Shown: one piece after another, positions 42,101 to 57,100 of the stretch
How the letters are laid out: each line of letters opens with the position of its first letter
How positions within the stretch are numbered: position 1 is the stretch's first letter
NCBI GenBank assembly: GCA_903813345.2
Contig: CAIIXF020000007.1
Location: 15,608,714 to 15,672,713, forward strand
DNA: 64,000 nt
Direction of reading: 5' to 3'
Origin: Owenia fusiformis
Lineage: Eukaryota; Annelida; Polychaeta; Sabellida; Oweniidae
Notes under the pieces: generated by a model
The model's input: only the letters and a program-made list of their open reading frames with translations
Database searches by the model: none
Told to the model about the DNA's origin: nothing
Made by a program: the position numbers and the translations under genes

Positions 42101-45100
42101 GCCCCAAGGGGTATGTAAATATTATGAATCGTGACATTTTCAACATCAAATTTTTACAGCCAGTTGATATTTAAGTGATTCATACTGAAAAAGTGAAGCA
42201 TAACATATCATTAGAATTGACTGATTCTTATCATTTGTTCAAATATTTTGATATATTTTGCCCTTTTTATTATTGATACTATATGATGCCAAAGAGTGTT
42301 TTTGCATTGTACCAATTATCTCAATTGATTTTTGACCTGAGTTGCCAATAAATATTTATTTAGTTTGATGGTATGTGAAATGTACCAGTACTTCCGCTTT
42401 GAAAAGAAATGTTGTAAATGAGGAAAGGGAACTATTGCTTTATTGTAATAGTCTCCAAGTTTTTTTTGGACAGTTTGGATTCGGTGTTCTCCCCCCCCCC
42501 CCCACAATCATTGTAATATGTCCACTTTCAACCAACCATGTGGCCAATAATACAAGTTTGCTGTAATCAAAGTAAAAAACAAAAAAAGACACATCAACTG
42601 AGGATAACTTCAACTGATAAAAACTAAAACTGCAAATTAAATCAAATTTTCAGAGACCTTGACAGAGAAGATTTTGAGGTATTTTCTTGTTTGAATTTCA
42701 GTTATATGAGTTGAGAGACTACCACTTCCTTGAGATCAAGGATTGCAGCATAGAGGACCAAGGAGAGTATCTGTGTACCATCACTAATGACTCTGGGAAA
42801 GATGAACAGAAGGCAAAGTTAGAAGTATATGGTAAGTTGGCATTATTGCATCCACAGCTCCTCCTCTTGGGGTTGGATGTGGTGGCGTACCATCCATCCA
42901 TGCCTTTTCCACCAAACCCCCATCATAGAGTACTATGGTTACCCTGTACATAGGTAATAAATCAGCATAGTATTTAGCATACACTGAAGTTGTATAGTTT
43001 TGCACTTTGCAAGAGCAGTCAAATTTGTCCCTCACTCTTTAAATGGGTGATAAACTTGCCAAGTTGATCATTTCATTCTTGGATGATATTCTTGAATAAG
43101 GAGGTAACAGCATGGGCTTTTGAAAGCCCATGGTAACAGGAAATGCACAAGGTCGAATTAAATTAAGTTCATTTTAAAAACGCAACAAAGCTTTATCCTC
43201 AAGGTTGATTAAATGCGTTACATATAATGTACTGAAGTCAACTTCAAAGTGTCAGATAAAGGTTTGTTTGGAAGGGATCCCAAAGGTTTTTGGAAAAGGA
43301 AAAGATCTAGCAAAAATTAGCAGTGAAGCACAAAATTTTTGATGTTGTGGCAACATCAAAACAATAACTTGGGTAATTGTTCATATGTATGATGTTCATA
43401 TATATTGTATGATGTTCATATTAGCTTGATTGATCATTACAAAACTGTTGGTTTTGTTGTAGAAAAGCCAAAGCCTAAGATGTCAAGCCGAGTAAAGAAA
43501 GTTGCCCCTGAGTTTGAAAGTAAACTCTCCCATATGACAGTAAAAGAGGGAGAGAGCGTCACACTGGAATGTACGGCAATAGGTTAGTTGTGATCTTAGA
43601 ATCTATTTTGTCAATAATTTCCATGTTTACTCTTTGAATGGCTGGAATAATTATTCGTGTAATTCAAGTTTGAATTTTTTGATGTTTGGAGAGAATCAGC
43701 ATGTTCATTGTCTAATTTGGAGGAAAACACAGAAAATTGATGTGACCAATTCTGTTCCAGAAATGCTACCTTATTACATATGTTCTAAGTTTCAATGCAG
43801 AGGTCCAGTACCATGGAATCCTTCATTAAAGATATTGAATATCGTACCCTGTAGACGTAAGTGTAATAAACAAATGTTCACGATATGATCATTCCCTTCA
43901 AGGTACCCCAGAGCCAACAATGAAGTGGTATAAAGATGGCAACATATTGAAATCATCAACTGATTTCAAACAAACTTTCGATGGAAAAACTGCAAAACTA
44001 GTCATAAATGAAATACTGACTGAGGATGCTGGGAAATATGAATGTCTTGCGATAAATAATGTTGGTGAAAATAGGACGTATTGCCGGGTCAAAGTCGAAG
44101 GTAAGGCAGTGTTCAACCAGCATTGAAGCTAGTAGGTGCTGCATGCACCCAGTTGAGGTTTTGAAAATAGACTAGCACACACTTGAAAATAATTTTACGT
44201 ATCCTTTTGCAACAGCTTCATATATACTCAACTTGAAATAATTCCCGCATTCAAACCTACATATTGATATCATTGAGATCTCATCAGATTCAAAACTCAT
44301 TTGTGATTATCAGAGGGAAGTGTTACGAGCTAATAATTCAGTGTAGCTACTTTAAATCCCCAATGTCCATATGAGTAATAAATTCAGCCGCTTAGGAGAA
44401 AAACACAAAATTGTAAATCATCTGGTCAGCCTTGTGTTGTATAGATAGATATAAACTGATAAAGGAAACAATTTATTGATGAAAGTGTCGAAACATTGAA
44501 GAGTACAGTAAGCCCAGATAGCACAAGAAATGATGCATTCATTGAGATTAGGATTACTTTACTCTCATGTGCTTAGGTTGAAATCACTGAACACAAATAT
44601 GATACTACTTTGATGATGCTAGTGCTACATACCATTTAATACTTGAGCTGTTGACTGTAATATACTTTTTTAAAGCTCAAATAATGATAAACTTTGGATT
44701 AACTTTACATATGTGTGATGGATTATAGTTTATAACAATTCAATGGAACATGGATATGTACTGTCTTCAAGGAGTATCAGTTACCTGAAACTTAACAATG
44801 ACACTATTTCTTGCATTTTATCTTGCAGAGGTTAAGAAGAAAGGGGTACCACCTACCCTTGAAGGGACCCTCTCTGATCAAACTGTCACTGATGGTGATA
44901 CTGTCATCTTGGAGTGTAATGTAACTGGTAAGTCATAAAATATCATTGTTATCTGATTGAGTGACATTGTGTCTTTATTTGGTAAACATTGTGTACTTCA
45001 GCAGTAAACATTGTGTCTTAAGCCAGTGAACATTGTGTCCTTATTTGGTAATCATTCAGTAAATTCAGTAAACATTGTGTATTTTGATTCAGGTGATCCC

Positions 45101-48100
45101 AAGCCAGATGTAAAATGGATGCATGATGGTAAACCAATCAAATCAACTGAAGATTTCAAGATATCCTATGATGGGACTGTTGCAAAACTTGAGATAATGG
45201 AAGTTTTTCCAGAGGATTCAGGAGAATACTGTTGCATAATTTCAAACTCTGCTGGAGAGGTCAAAACCTCTTCTCACATAGTTGTAGAAGGTATGTACCC
45301 ATGTAATAAGTTGTGTTTGCTGGATATATTGTATGTCTTATAGGATATTATTATTATAGGTTTAATGTTCAATTTCTTTACATTATTTTCTTATATTGTA
45401 CTTACAAGCCATTACATTTATTTTGAGCATTTCTTGAGTATATACTCAATAGATGTTGAAATGTACTCAAACTGAAAAGTTAAGACATGGGCTTTCTTGG
45501 CACAAAGAAAAATAAGAAAATAACATGAAAGATGAAAATATAGACATTTATTATTGATTACGGAAATTCAAAATTGTCTGTAATATTATTTTATAGATAA
45601 CTTATCTTATTTTTGTATGTGTATGAACTGCTGTTTGTTTAATGTGAATGTGTAGTGTCCAATGTTTCATACATGTAGATATCTAACTGATTTGTTATAT
45701 ATGATTCTTCAAGGTCTTTTAATTTGATATGGTAGATGTGTTCCTTTGAGCAATACATTGAAATTGAAATAGGATTTGATGGTACCGATCTGAGGTAAAA
45801 CGTGCATGAATTATCAAACATTGTCAATCAAATATATTTGTAAATGACAATCTTTGAAAGTGCATGAAAGTTTGTCATGGTTAATATAAAAGTTTTTAAT
45901 TTTGCATATTCTATTACAAATTGCATGATCTTTATAGAAAAAGCTAAGGCTAAGAAGAAAGGACCGGAGAAAAGAGCCCCATATTTTATTCAAGAGTTCG
46001 AACCTGAATATGAAGTGATGGATGGGACAACAGTAGAGTTGATAGTCAGGATAGGAGGTGAGCAGGGCATCCTTGTGTTGTGTGGTGGTGTGGCAACTTG
46101 CAACCAATTAATGGCATCCAGAGTTGTTAAAGTGAACATTTTTGGTAGTACTATACATGTGGCCATTTCATACCTTTGTTATCTAACAAAATACAGTTTT
46201 AGTTTTGTGTGTGCTACTTTGTTTAAAATGCTAAACTGAGTAATGTTTACATAGTATGTGAATAGTGAATAGTATTATTGTAATTTATTCAAACCAGGGA
46301 CCAAAATCTCAAAAGTGAAAAAATAATTTTCCTAATTATGAGAAACAGGCCTCTGGTATTAGTTTGAACGTTGAACCCTGTGTGCCCTGACAATGTTAGA
46401 CTTGCATGTTGCAATATTGCATGAGATGTTTCCCTTAAAGGCACTGCTCCTTTGGATGTAATCTGGCTGCACAACAATAAAGAGATCAAGAAGAGCTCTG
46501 ACATATATAAGCTAACTAGCCAAGGGGATACATATAAGCTTCAGATGGAGGAAGTGTTCCCTGAGGATGCTGGTAGTTGGGTGTGTGAGGTCTACAATGA
46601 TGTAGGGGATGTTGATACTGCATGTAAACTTATTGTTAAAGGTAGGACATAACGGGATTGGCTGGAACTATGACTATGGTTATCTTGGTCCAAAGCTCCA
46701 GTCTGGGTTTAGTGGGCAGGCAGAGTCAGAAATGGCATATGTAGATACATATAAAATATTAGCTTGTATAGAATGTGCATTAACTATCTAGAAGTTTTTA
46801 ATGTCTTTGTTGGCCCATATGTTTGTTTATTTTGGCACATACTGTACATGTATGTTGAATAATTGCATGTTTGACATGACATCGTTCATAGTGTAATTTA
46901 GGTTTTTGTTGGGATTTCTATTTGTTTTTATTAATGATTTTGTTATTCAATCTATAGTAAATTGTAAAATCTCAATAACCTACAATTAGGATTCACTAAA
47001 ATGTCAGTATTTTACAATGTACAATAGAATGCGATAGATATTATTATAGGAGTTCATTTGGGATTTAAATTGCATGAATGCATGTGTTTATAGAAGAAGA
47101 AAGTGCACCCACCCCAGCACCCACCAAACCAACACCCACCAAAACAACACCCACAAAACAAATGCCCACCAAAGTATCTCCAGCTAAGACAGATATAAAC
47201 AGCAACCCACCAGTGCCTGAGTCTGGTTCTCAAGATGGTAGGAGTAACATCTTCGTATGATTTAAAATCTACATAAACAGTGCATTTATAGAAGACATAC
47301 CTTTGTCACTGGACATATTGTTGGAAGAAAACTTTAGACTATACCAATGTTTTTGGTTTTTTGAATCACACTTCAGAAGTATGTGTCTGGTAACTGGGGT
47401 TGGCCCCTATGTATGTAAGATTTTACATGTATTAACCAGACCATATTATACCATGAGTTTGCCTGGCTGCACCACCATTATTACAAGAGACTATGTGTAC
47501 TTGCTAACTTGGTGGTATGATCTACTAGGATCCTTAAATGATCATGATATGATGAGGTCTTGTTAGTACATATGAATTTGTTCAATGCAGTATTATGCTT
47601 AAAGTTTTATGGTAGGCCATATCAAAGGAACTGTCAAATTGTGACCTTAAGGTAGGCCATATCAAAGGAACTGTCAAATTGTGACTTTGTAAATGAAGAC
47701 TTGCAAACTGACTCTCATACAAAAAATACATAAAGTTGTCTTATGCATAGGACTAGGCCCACCTTAAACCATTCCTGATTAAGCAAAAACTAACTTCATT
47801 TCACAAAAGATAATTAGGAAGAATAGCAATAACATAAAGTTTATTTCATCCTACTCCAACATTGTTCATTCTCCTTTCAGATGGATTTGAAGAAACAGTT
47901 TCACCAGAGTTCATACGCAAGCCACGCTCACTGGATATCGATGAAGGGACATGTGCCAAGTTCACCTGTCAAGTAGATGCTGCTCCTATGGCAACTATGG
48001 TATGGTCCAAGGATGGCAAACCTGTAGAAGATAGCGCAAGAATTAAGGTGAGCCATAACTCTTTTCTTGCACCTAACCTCCTTAATAACTAGTGTTTTTA

Positions 48101-51100
48101 CCATCTGCACTCTTTAATGGATATAGGTTTGATATCCTTTGTCACTTGCTTTATAAAAAGGTTTTGGGTGGACATTTTATAGCCTCTGGATAATCTAAAT
48201 ATTTTGAACCTTATATGGGATATATTCTAGATCTATGATGATGGTATTGACACATACACACTGGAGATTCCCCACTGTCTCTCCACAGATGAGGGTCGCT
48301 ATGCCTGTGTAGCTACTAACTTTGAGGGATCAGATAAGTGCAGTTTTGGCCTGAAAGTGAGACCTTTACAGGATGGACCAGTTGATTTCAGAGATCTCCT
48401 TAAATCAAAGTAAGATGGCATTTCTGATGAAATCATTCTCTATAATAAAGGAAATCATAATCATGTTCAATACTTGTTTGAATTTAAGAAATTCCTTGTA
48501 TGTACAAAAAATTGAAATAAATAGAATGAATGGATAATGTTCAAGAACTGCATGTATGCCTTCATCAAAATATCTTGTATAATTATAAATCAATTTCTCC
48601 TTTTTCCAGACCTGGATTAAAGATCCTAACATCAGGGGAGAGTACGGAATCAGAACCGCAGGAGAAAGAACCAGAACAATTGGACTTCCGCCACATGCTC
48701 AAACGTCATGTAAAAACCAAGAAAAAGCCTGAGTTTCTCACAAATTTGGAAGATGTACGAGTCAACGATGGTGATGTTCTCATCCTTGAGTGTAAAGTTG
48801 AAGGCATTCCTGAACCTGATATAAAGTGGTACTTTGGTAAAGAGGAGCTGAAGGTGAGCACCAGATACGCAGGGTAACATAACAGTTAACAGGGTACTCA
48901 AAAACTCTGATTGTTATTTATATTTGAGCACAATGTTTAAATTGCAATCAAACGTAACTGTTTATTAAGTTTTAGTTTAACACGGTTGTATTGTTGAATG
49001 GTACAAGTACAATTTTCAGTTGCTATAGGTATAGATATTATAAGTTATTGAATGATTTGAAGTGCAATACAGGATATATTTTGTTCGAGAAATTTTGTAT
49101 TGGAACGAGACGAAGTGAGATTGTCTCCTCCATATCAATATTTTCTGTATTGCAACGGAGATGATCAACCGGGACAACCTCAGTAGCAATACAGATTGGT
49201 ACAGCACAAGAACTGACCAATCAGAGGGCTTCATTTTACAGATCATACGATAAATCGATATATTGTCTTTATTATTCTCTTAGGAGGGTGATTTCACGAT
49301 GAGCTATGATAAGACTGTTGCTCATTTGGAGTTGGATGAGACACTACCTGAGGATGCAGGGGAATACATATGTGTAGCAACCAATGAAACTGGCTCTACT
49401 CAACAATCTTGCGATGTTAGAGTCAGATGTAAGTAGAGTTGTGATTCTTGAGGCAGAATGGGTCTATGACCAAGGGTCTAAGATAACTTAATTACTTCAT
49501 TTTGGCTTCTGTACTGGCAAATAATTAGAAACAATGCGATTGCTTTCTAATCAACTTTATTACTGATTGGGGGACTTGGAACAGGTCTAAAGTTAACATT
49601 TTGAATTTGCGATAAGTAACACTTTATTGGATGTAACATGTGAGCCAAACTTGTTTTACCTGGAGAGTACTCTAGTTTAAGAATTTATTTCCATTTCAGC
49701 CACAAGCGAGATCAGTGAGAATGGCAGCAGCATTGGCAGCACAGCAAGCAGTACAAGGTCATCACCATCTAAGACAGCATCTGAGGAGAGAGACACTAAC
49801 GCTGTACAGCTAGACTTCAGAAATGTATTGAAGAATAAAGTTAAGACAAAGAAGAAGCCAGAATTTATAAGCAGACCGAGGGATGAAGTTGTAAAAGAGG
49901 GGAGTAGTGTAACATTTGAGTGCAAGGTTAATGGAATACCACCGCCAGATGTGACCTGGTTCTTTGGAAAAAAGGAAATCAAGGTAAATATTGTTAAAAA
50001 CAATATTTGGGCAAATAGTAATATGTACAATATTTATTATATATACAATATAATATTAATCAATTTATCAAAATGTGTACTTTGCCAGACACATTTTCAT
50101 GGCAGAAATTTGTGAAGTAAAAGATAGTAATGACTTAAAATTGATTTTCAGGAATCAAAGTATTTCCATATGAGTTACATTAACGAAGTAGCCAAGCTAG
50201 AAATTAGTGAGTCATTCCTGGAAGATGAGGGAGAGTATATATGTAAAGCAACCAATGAATCTGGCAGTGTACAGGAAACATGTGATCTCATGGTGGATGG
50301 TAAGTGAATGATTATTTGGGTCACTTGGCTTGTATAATGTGTATAGTATGATTTTTTTTACTTGTTATATGCTACCTGTCTGAGATGTTTGAATTGTGTA
50401 GAAAATATATATTGTACATTCTGAATTAAGGGGAACATAACATCTTGCTTCATCAAGATTCTTAGTATGCTCATAGAATGAAGTAATTCAGCATTTGGTA
50501 CCAATGGTGATTGGAGAATAAATACAGCAAAAGAAACATCTCCAGTGATTTGAGAAAATCACAATATCCATTCTCATCTTACCCATGTATAATTGTCATT
50601 TCAGAATTGGGGTCAGATGAAGAGACAGGGGGCACCACTAACAGCTCCGAGGTGATGGGAGATGATGCAGTGGCTCCAAAGATTATGGCCAGACCAGAAG
50701 ACCTGGCTGTATTAAAAGGAACCAAGATACACCTTCAGTGTGGATTCAGTGGGGACCCAAGGCCTACTGTGACATGGTTGAAGAATAGAACTACTCTACA
50801 GTCAGGTACAAGCATATCATCAAGATCTTTTCAATATAATAAAATATTATTATAAAAAATGTCCAGTGAGTTACACATCAGAGTGCTACTGTCGGATCTT
50901 TGCTTGTCATAAATGAACTATTGAGTACATTTTAGGTGTAATAGAAATAACCTATTGCTATCCAAATGCTCATACGCCTTTGTTTGTATGAAACCATTCA
51001 AATGCATCAGATGATAGATTCTCATACTAAGGGGTAATTTCCATGTTTATTTTGTTTTCTAGATGATCTAGTGAATATAGAGACTATGCGTGAGACCAGC

Positions 51101-54100
51101 AGTTTGACTGTGAAAAAGGCTGCTCAAGAGGACAGTGGTCAATACACAGTAAAAGTACAGAACTCACTAGGAGAGGATAGTGCTGATGTCTCTGTTACAG
51201 TGGAAGGTTAGTTCTCAAATGTATTTATGGAATATTCACTGTTATGTTTAAAAAGCATATATAATGTGACTGTCACCATGAGGAAAATAAAAGAAAGAAA
51301 GCATGATGGAGAATAAAAGTATGAAGATCAATATTAGCAGAATATAAGATAGCATGAGGAAATGGAAGCACAACCACGACCCAAATAGAAGCAACTTTCT
51401 TATTCTTATCATCCCAGTCATAACTGCCATGGAAGGTTGTGGAATTAAAGCTTGTATTGGCACTTATGTTAACCTATTTGTTTCTATTATAGATGTTCCA
51501 GAGCCACCTGCAGGATCTCCCTTTGCCTCCAATACAACAACAACTAGCACCAACCTTTGCTGGTATGGCCCTGCCTATGATGGGGGCTCCCAGGTCCTTT
51601 GCTACAGAGTGGAACTGTGTAAAGTGAAGGATATGAAATGGAAGACACTCACTTCAAAGTGTGAGGTATGAACCCAATGTATTGAGATATATGTTCAAAT
51701 ATGTTTCTTATTTTATCAAATACTTATTTGGGTTTAAGTGAGATATGTTTGGAAAGTTATGCCTTATATCATGTTCTGTTGAGGTATTTCTTCAAATACA
51801 AGTATAAATGATAAAGAGTTTTTTTGATCCAAATGAATGCTCTTCCTACCATGAGTAAATGAGCATCTCTTCCCTCATAAATAAACTGGTTAACTATAGA
51901 GAATCTTTTATTTCAGCACACTACATACAATGTAAAGAACTTAGAGCCTGAAACAGAGTATCTGTTTAGAGTTAGCGCGGAGAACAAACATGGTTTCAGT
52001 GAACCTTGTAAAACATCAGATAAAGTCTTCACATCTGATGGTGCACCATTGGATGATGATACAGGTAAATGTTACTTTAGAATTTTGTTGATGAGAATTC
52101 ACTAGTCTTACAACATAATTGTTGAGACATTTATAATGTAAAATCCAGCTTGGTAATGTGTCCATTTTGATCAAAATCGGGGACAAACATTTTATGGATG
52201 AGGGAGTGTAGCAATCTTTATAAATTGCTTCCATTATGATACTAGATGGATATAGTTAAGTCAGGTTGCTTAATTCATTTAAAGAAGTAGCACTAGGGGG
52301 TTGGAATTGACATATTTGTAACCATACCAACAAATGAAGAAGAGTTGTGCAGTATCCTGAATATGAATATCAGGTGATTTGGAGAGAAGAAAAAAGATTT
52401 AAATCTGAAATTGTTGCAACTGTTTATAGTGGGCTTGGTTGTTATGGTGATGTGTGTTATTTTAGCCAAAAAGAAAGACCAGGCTGTAATTACAAGAAAG
52501 AAGTCTAAAAAAGTGGAAGGTAACCATGGTGACTGCAGACCAACCTTATAATCTTGCCTAATATTTCTTCCTTTAATATCATACTACTTGTGTGCTTAAC
52601 TATCTGATAACTGTCCTTTACCCATAATTGTCAAATGTAATTGCAGTTTTTGTGTGAATTAGTTACCACATCTCTTTCCCCAGACATTATATCAATAATC
52701 ACTTTTCCCTCAAATTAAGGGATATAAGAAACAGAATAGTTATCAGGAATCACATATCTCTTAAGTGCAAAAAGGCAGAATAACAGCTCTTTACAGGAAT
52801 CAGTTATATCTTAAATTCAGGGGTTTAAAAGCCAGAATAACTGCTATTTTTGGAAGATGGTGAAACTTGCGGCTGAAATTTGGAGCTGGATGGGAATCAG
52901 TGTTCATTAATTGCATGTCATGAAATGGGGAAGTATTTCACTTATGTGATTCCCACAAATAATGCTTGTTGGATTATTTGCTTCCTTAGCTTGTGTTTTA
53001 CTGTATGTGTGCTGAAATTGTAATATTTACAATCAAAATCCTCATATAATAAATAAAATAAATAAATAAGATGCATTATTTTTTATTATGCTTTATATGT
53101 TATGATTGCACTATTTTGGTGGTATTTAAGTGGTTGAAAAGTTGAAGCATTGCTACGGTGATGGTGATTCTGCTGAAACCATAAAATCGGCATTTAATGC
53201 AATAATAAACGATTAATTATAGTTCACAAGGAAAAAGTATAATGTAGTGTATGATAAATAGAAAATCATTTGTTCAGTGTTTATATAAAGAAGCATACCT
53301 TAACATAGTTTTAAAAACTTATCATAGTCTCGCATATGATATTGAATTTAGATTGTTTTTTTATTTGTTAAAATCATAACTATTAACTCCTCTTTAGATT
53401 CAGTAACTAGCATTGATGTAGAATTGTAGATGTACCTAGATACGTAGATTGCTAGTTGTGTGTAACTCTACTTCATATATCAATTGTTTCTATAACTCAG
53501 TTCTTCCTTTACTTAATATTTGCTTACTACATTTAACTTAATCACACAGAAAACAATACATGCAGCTCCATTAAGTTTCGATATTTTGAATTTGATAATA
53601 TTGCAAATATCATATAGGATAGATTTACATGCATGATGCATGAAGTTTGAATTTTTCGATGTAGAAGCCTGTTGCTTTAGATTGCTCAATCCCAATTTAT
53701 GAAACTCTGTAACACCCCCATACTGGAATGTCAGTGCCATGTCATAGTATCGCAATGTTGTCATCTATCTTCGCCAATGGAAATGTCTTGTATATGATAT
53801 CCTTTATCCAATATATATTCTCTGTGTTACAGATTCCTTGCCATTTGAGCCACAAGAGGTTGAGATTTCAAAAGAAAGAAAACTTACAGATTTTTATGAA
53901 CTGAAAGAGGAAATAGGAAAGTAAGTAGAAATGTTCTCTTGGCAAAATCCATACACATAAGATTAATCTGGAAATTTTTGTCAACAGATTTTATAATATA
54001 GTTCAAATTCTTAGAAGAGGGACCAAGTCTCAAAGAGATATATTAGGGGTTCCTCATGAAATTACATGCTTCTTTTCAACCAACTCGACCAAGTGGAAAA

Positions 54101-57100
54101 AGGTATGTTACTAATTATTTTCAATCAAGCATTTATGTTATTGTGTGAAGATAACTGAGAGCTTGACTAATTCTCAATGATTGGTTGATGGTTTAATGAA
54201 TAATTTGGAATTCAAACTTTTCTAGGGGTAGATTTGGCAATGTCCACCGGTGCATTGAAAAGTCTACTGGAAAGGAGTATGCAGCTAAACTGATTAAACT
54301 AAAGGCAACCACTAACAAGGAGGATGTCAGACAAGAGATTGAGTTGATGAACCTTCTACATCATCCCAAGCTACTGTTGCTGAAGGATGCCTTTGAGACC
54401 AGGAGAGAGCTGGCCCTTGTCATGGAGCAGTAAGTAGAGCATCTACATACATTACAAGAAGGTCTACAATTGCTACTTACATGTGGCTGAAAAAGCAGTT
54501 GCCTTGCCAATTTGTCATTTACTTGCTACATTTCAATGTTTGGCATAAATAAATAAATTTTCTGTGATTATTTATTGTATGCTTGTTAGTGTAATTTATG
54601 CATGGCCAAGATTAAGTTACCCTTCCCGATTAATAATAATTACTCTATTTCCAGTATTGGGGGAGGTGAACTATTTGAACGAATCATCGAGAATGACTTT
54701 ATCACAGAAAAAGATGGCGTTCATTACATCCGCCAGATTTGCGAAGGTGTTAAATACATGCACACTCAAAGTGTTTTACATCTGGACTTAAAACCTGAAA
54801 ATGTTCTCTGTGTCAATAAGAACAGTACTCAGATAAAGCTTATAGACTTTGGCCTTGCTAGGAAATATGACCCTAAAGAGAATTTAAGGGTTATGTTTGG
54901 TACACCTGAGTTTGTCGCCCCTGAAGTGATCAATTATGAAGAAGTTGGACCTGCCACTGATATGTGGAGTGTAGGAGTCATCTGTTATGTCTTGTAAGTA
55001 CTGTAGTTTAGTCTGCCACATCAACACCCTGTTTTGCCAGCTCTTATAGTTTGAAAGGCTAGGGAATAAGATATTGGGGAGAGCTGCATTATTTTTGATA
55101 AATTAATGCATATTAATATTAATTCTAAATGCTCGGTTCTGATTGGCCATTAAGAGGTCTATAATTTTACCATTTAGTGAACCTTTGAACAATCAACAAT
55201 TACTGTTGACATTGACCTGCGACCTCAGTGTATTCCTTAATTTTCAAATAAACAGAACTAATATACAATGAAATGGCTAATCCAGTCTTGTTCTTTGAAT
55301 CAATGACATCAGATTTATTGCAAAATACATTGATATTTAATTTGTCTATTGTGTTTCAGGTTGTCTGGTTTATCACCCTTCATGGGGGACAATCCATCTG
55401 AAACATTTGTTAATGTCACCAAGGCACAGTTTGACTTTGAGGATGAACAGTTTGATGAACTCAGTCAGGACGCTAAAGATTTTATAGAAAAACTTCTAGT
55501 CAAAAGTACAAAGTAAGTTCTGTTCTAAAAATCTAATCCTCAGTAATAAAGTTCTTTCATTTCAAAAGAAATTATGTTTTATTGAAATCTTGATTGTTTA
55601 CAGAGAAAGAATGAAGGCTGATGATGCTTTGGGACACCCTTGGTTAGCTCAAGATACGAAAACCATGAAATCCAACAAACTTAGTACAAAGAAACTCAAA
55701 GCTTTCCTAGCTCGCAGAAAATGGCAGGTTAGTCACTGATTGGTCGATTACATTGTCCTGTAAAACTCTAAACTCTCATTTTCTGTAATTTTAAATTGTT
55801 TTATTTGTACCATGAGAAATATAATTTCCAGTATTTATATGTTATTTATATGTTAAATATAAGTAAAAAAAGCATTACATAATTTTTCCCCTCCATTTTT
55901 AGTGAGATATCGCTTGTTAGCTTTGCCTTTTGTGTTGACTTTTGGTATTCTTTATGCATAGAGTGATTGGGATGTGACATTGAAAACTGCTTACAATTTG
56001 AAATTCAATGATTTTCTCGTGACATCTCAATCAACCTGTATTTTGTTTTGTTGATCAGTTTTATTTTTTATATATTAAGATGATTATTTATTTGTTATTA
56101 TTTATTTTCTGGTTTGAAGTTTGTTCATTTTTCATGCAAACCCTATTCCACCCATTAATTATGATTGACAACCAGTAATATCTCCATCATTTATCACATT
56201 TTGCAGAATAGAGAGTGGAATTTGATTCTCTCAAATGATGTGAATAGAGCATGACATAATGTTCAAATTAATCTGATTTGTACACTGTGTGAAGTGCTGT
56301 GTTGACATCATTTGGCAATATGTTTTGGCCATATGTTTTGCTTAGGTGCTAGTTTTTATGTAAGATTGGAAAGATTTTTTGAAGACATTTTGTTTGTTTT
56401 ATAAATAGTTTTTTATATGTAATTGTTTAGTACATGTACACTACGTTATGATTGCAAATGCTTCCAAAATATGTTGCTTTGCTTTTATTGAGTTTCTCAA
56501 TGATGTATTTGCCAAATATTGGACAATGTTCCAAGTTCAAGTTTGTGATATTTCAAGAAATGATTCTTTGTCTTGGAAACAATGGAAATCACAATTTTTA
56601 AAATTTAATCATCTCCAAAAAATCCATGATTTAAATAACTGTCGCAACATTTTGGCATGATAATTGATAATCGTAAATTCTGATTCACAATATTTTTACA
56701 AATTTTCTCTTGAAGCTTATTTTAAACAAATATCTATCAATGTAATGTACATGTGAGGCTTTGAATTTCTGCATGTTTTCTTTGGGGCATGACGCATGGT
56801 GTTGTATTTCCAGAAAACCGGCAATGCAATCCGGGCGTTGGGCCGCATGGCTTCACTCCAGAAATCTCTATCTAACGGCAATCTAAAACCTGCACTAAAT
56901 GGCAGCTCTAACATCCAGTCTACTCAGTCTTTATCTGAATTGCAGCGGGAAAAAGACAGGTTAAAAATACGAGAAGTTGACTCTGAGGCTATGCCTGAGC
57001 CTCAAATGAAACTCTCAGAGCCAATATTTACTGAAAAACTTCCCTCAGAACCTATTAAGGTTCAAGAGGGGGACGTATGTAAACTAGAGGTAAAGGTTTG

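Noticed and set aside
56512-56522. CArG box (SRF site) of a telokin promoter
   Set aside because: CCAAATATTGG is one base longer than the CArG consensus and no clear TATA is correctly placed.
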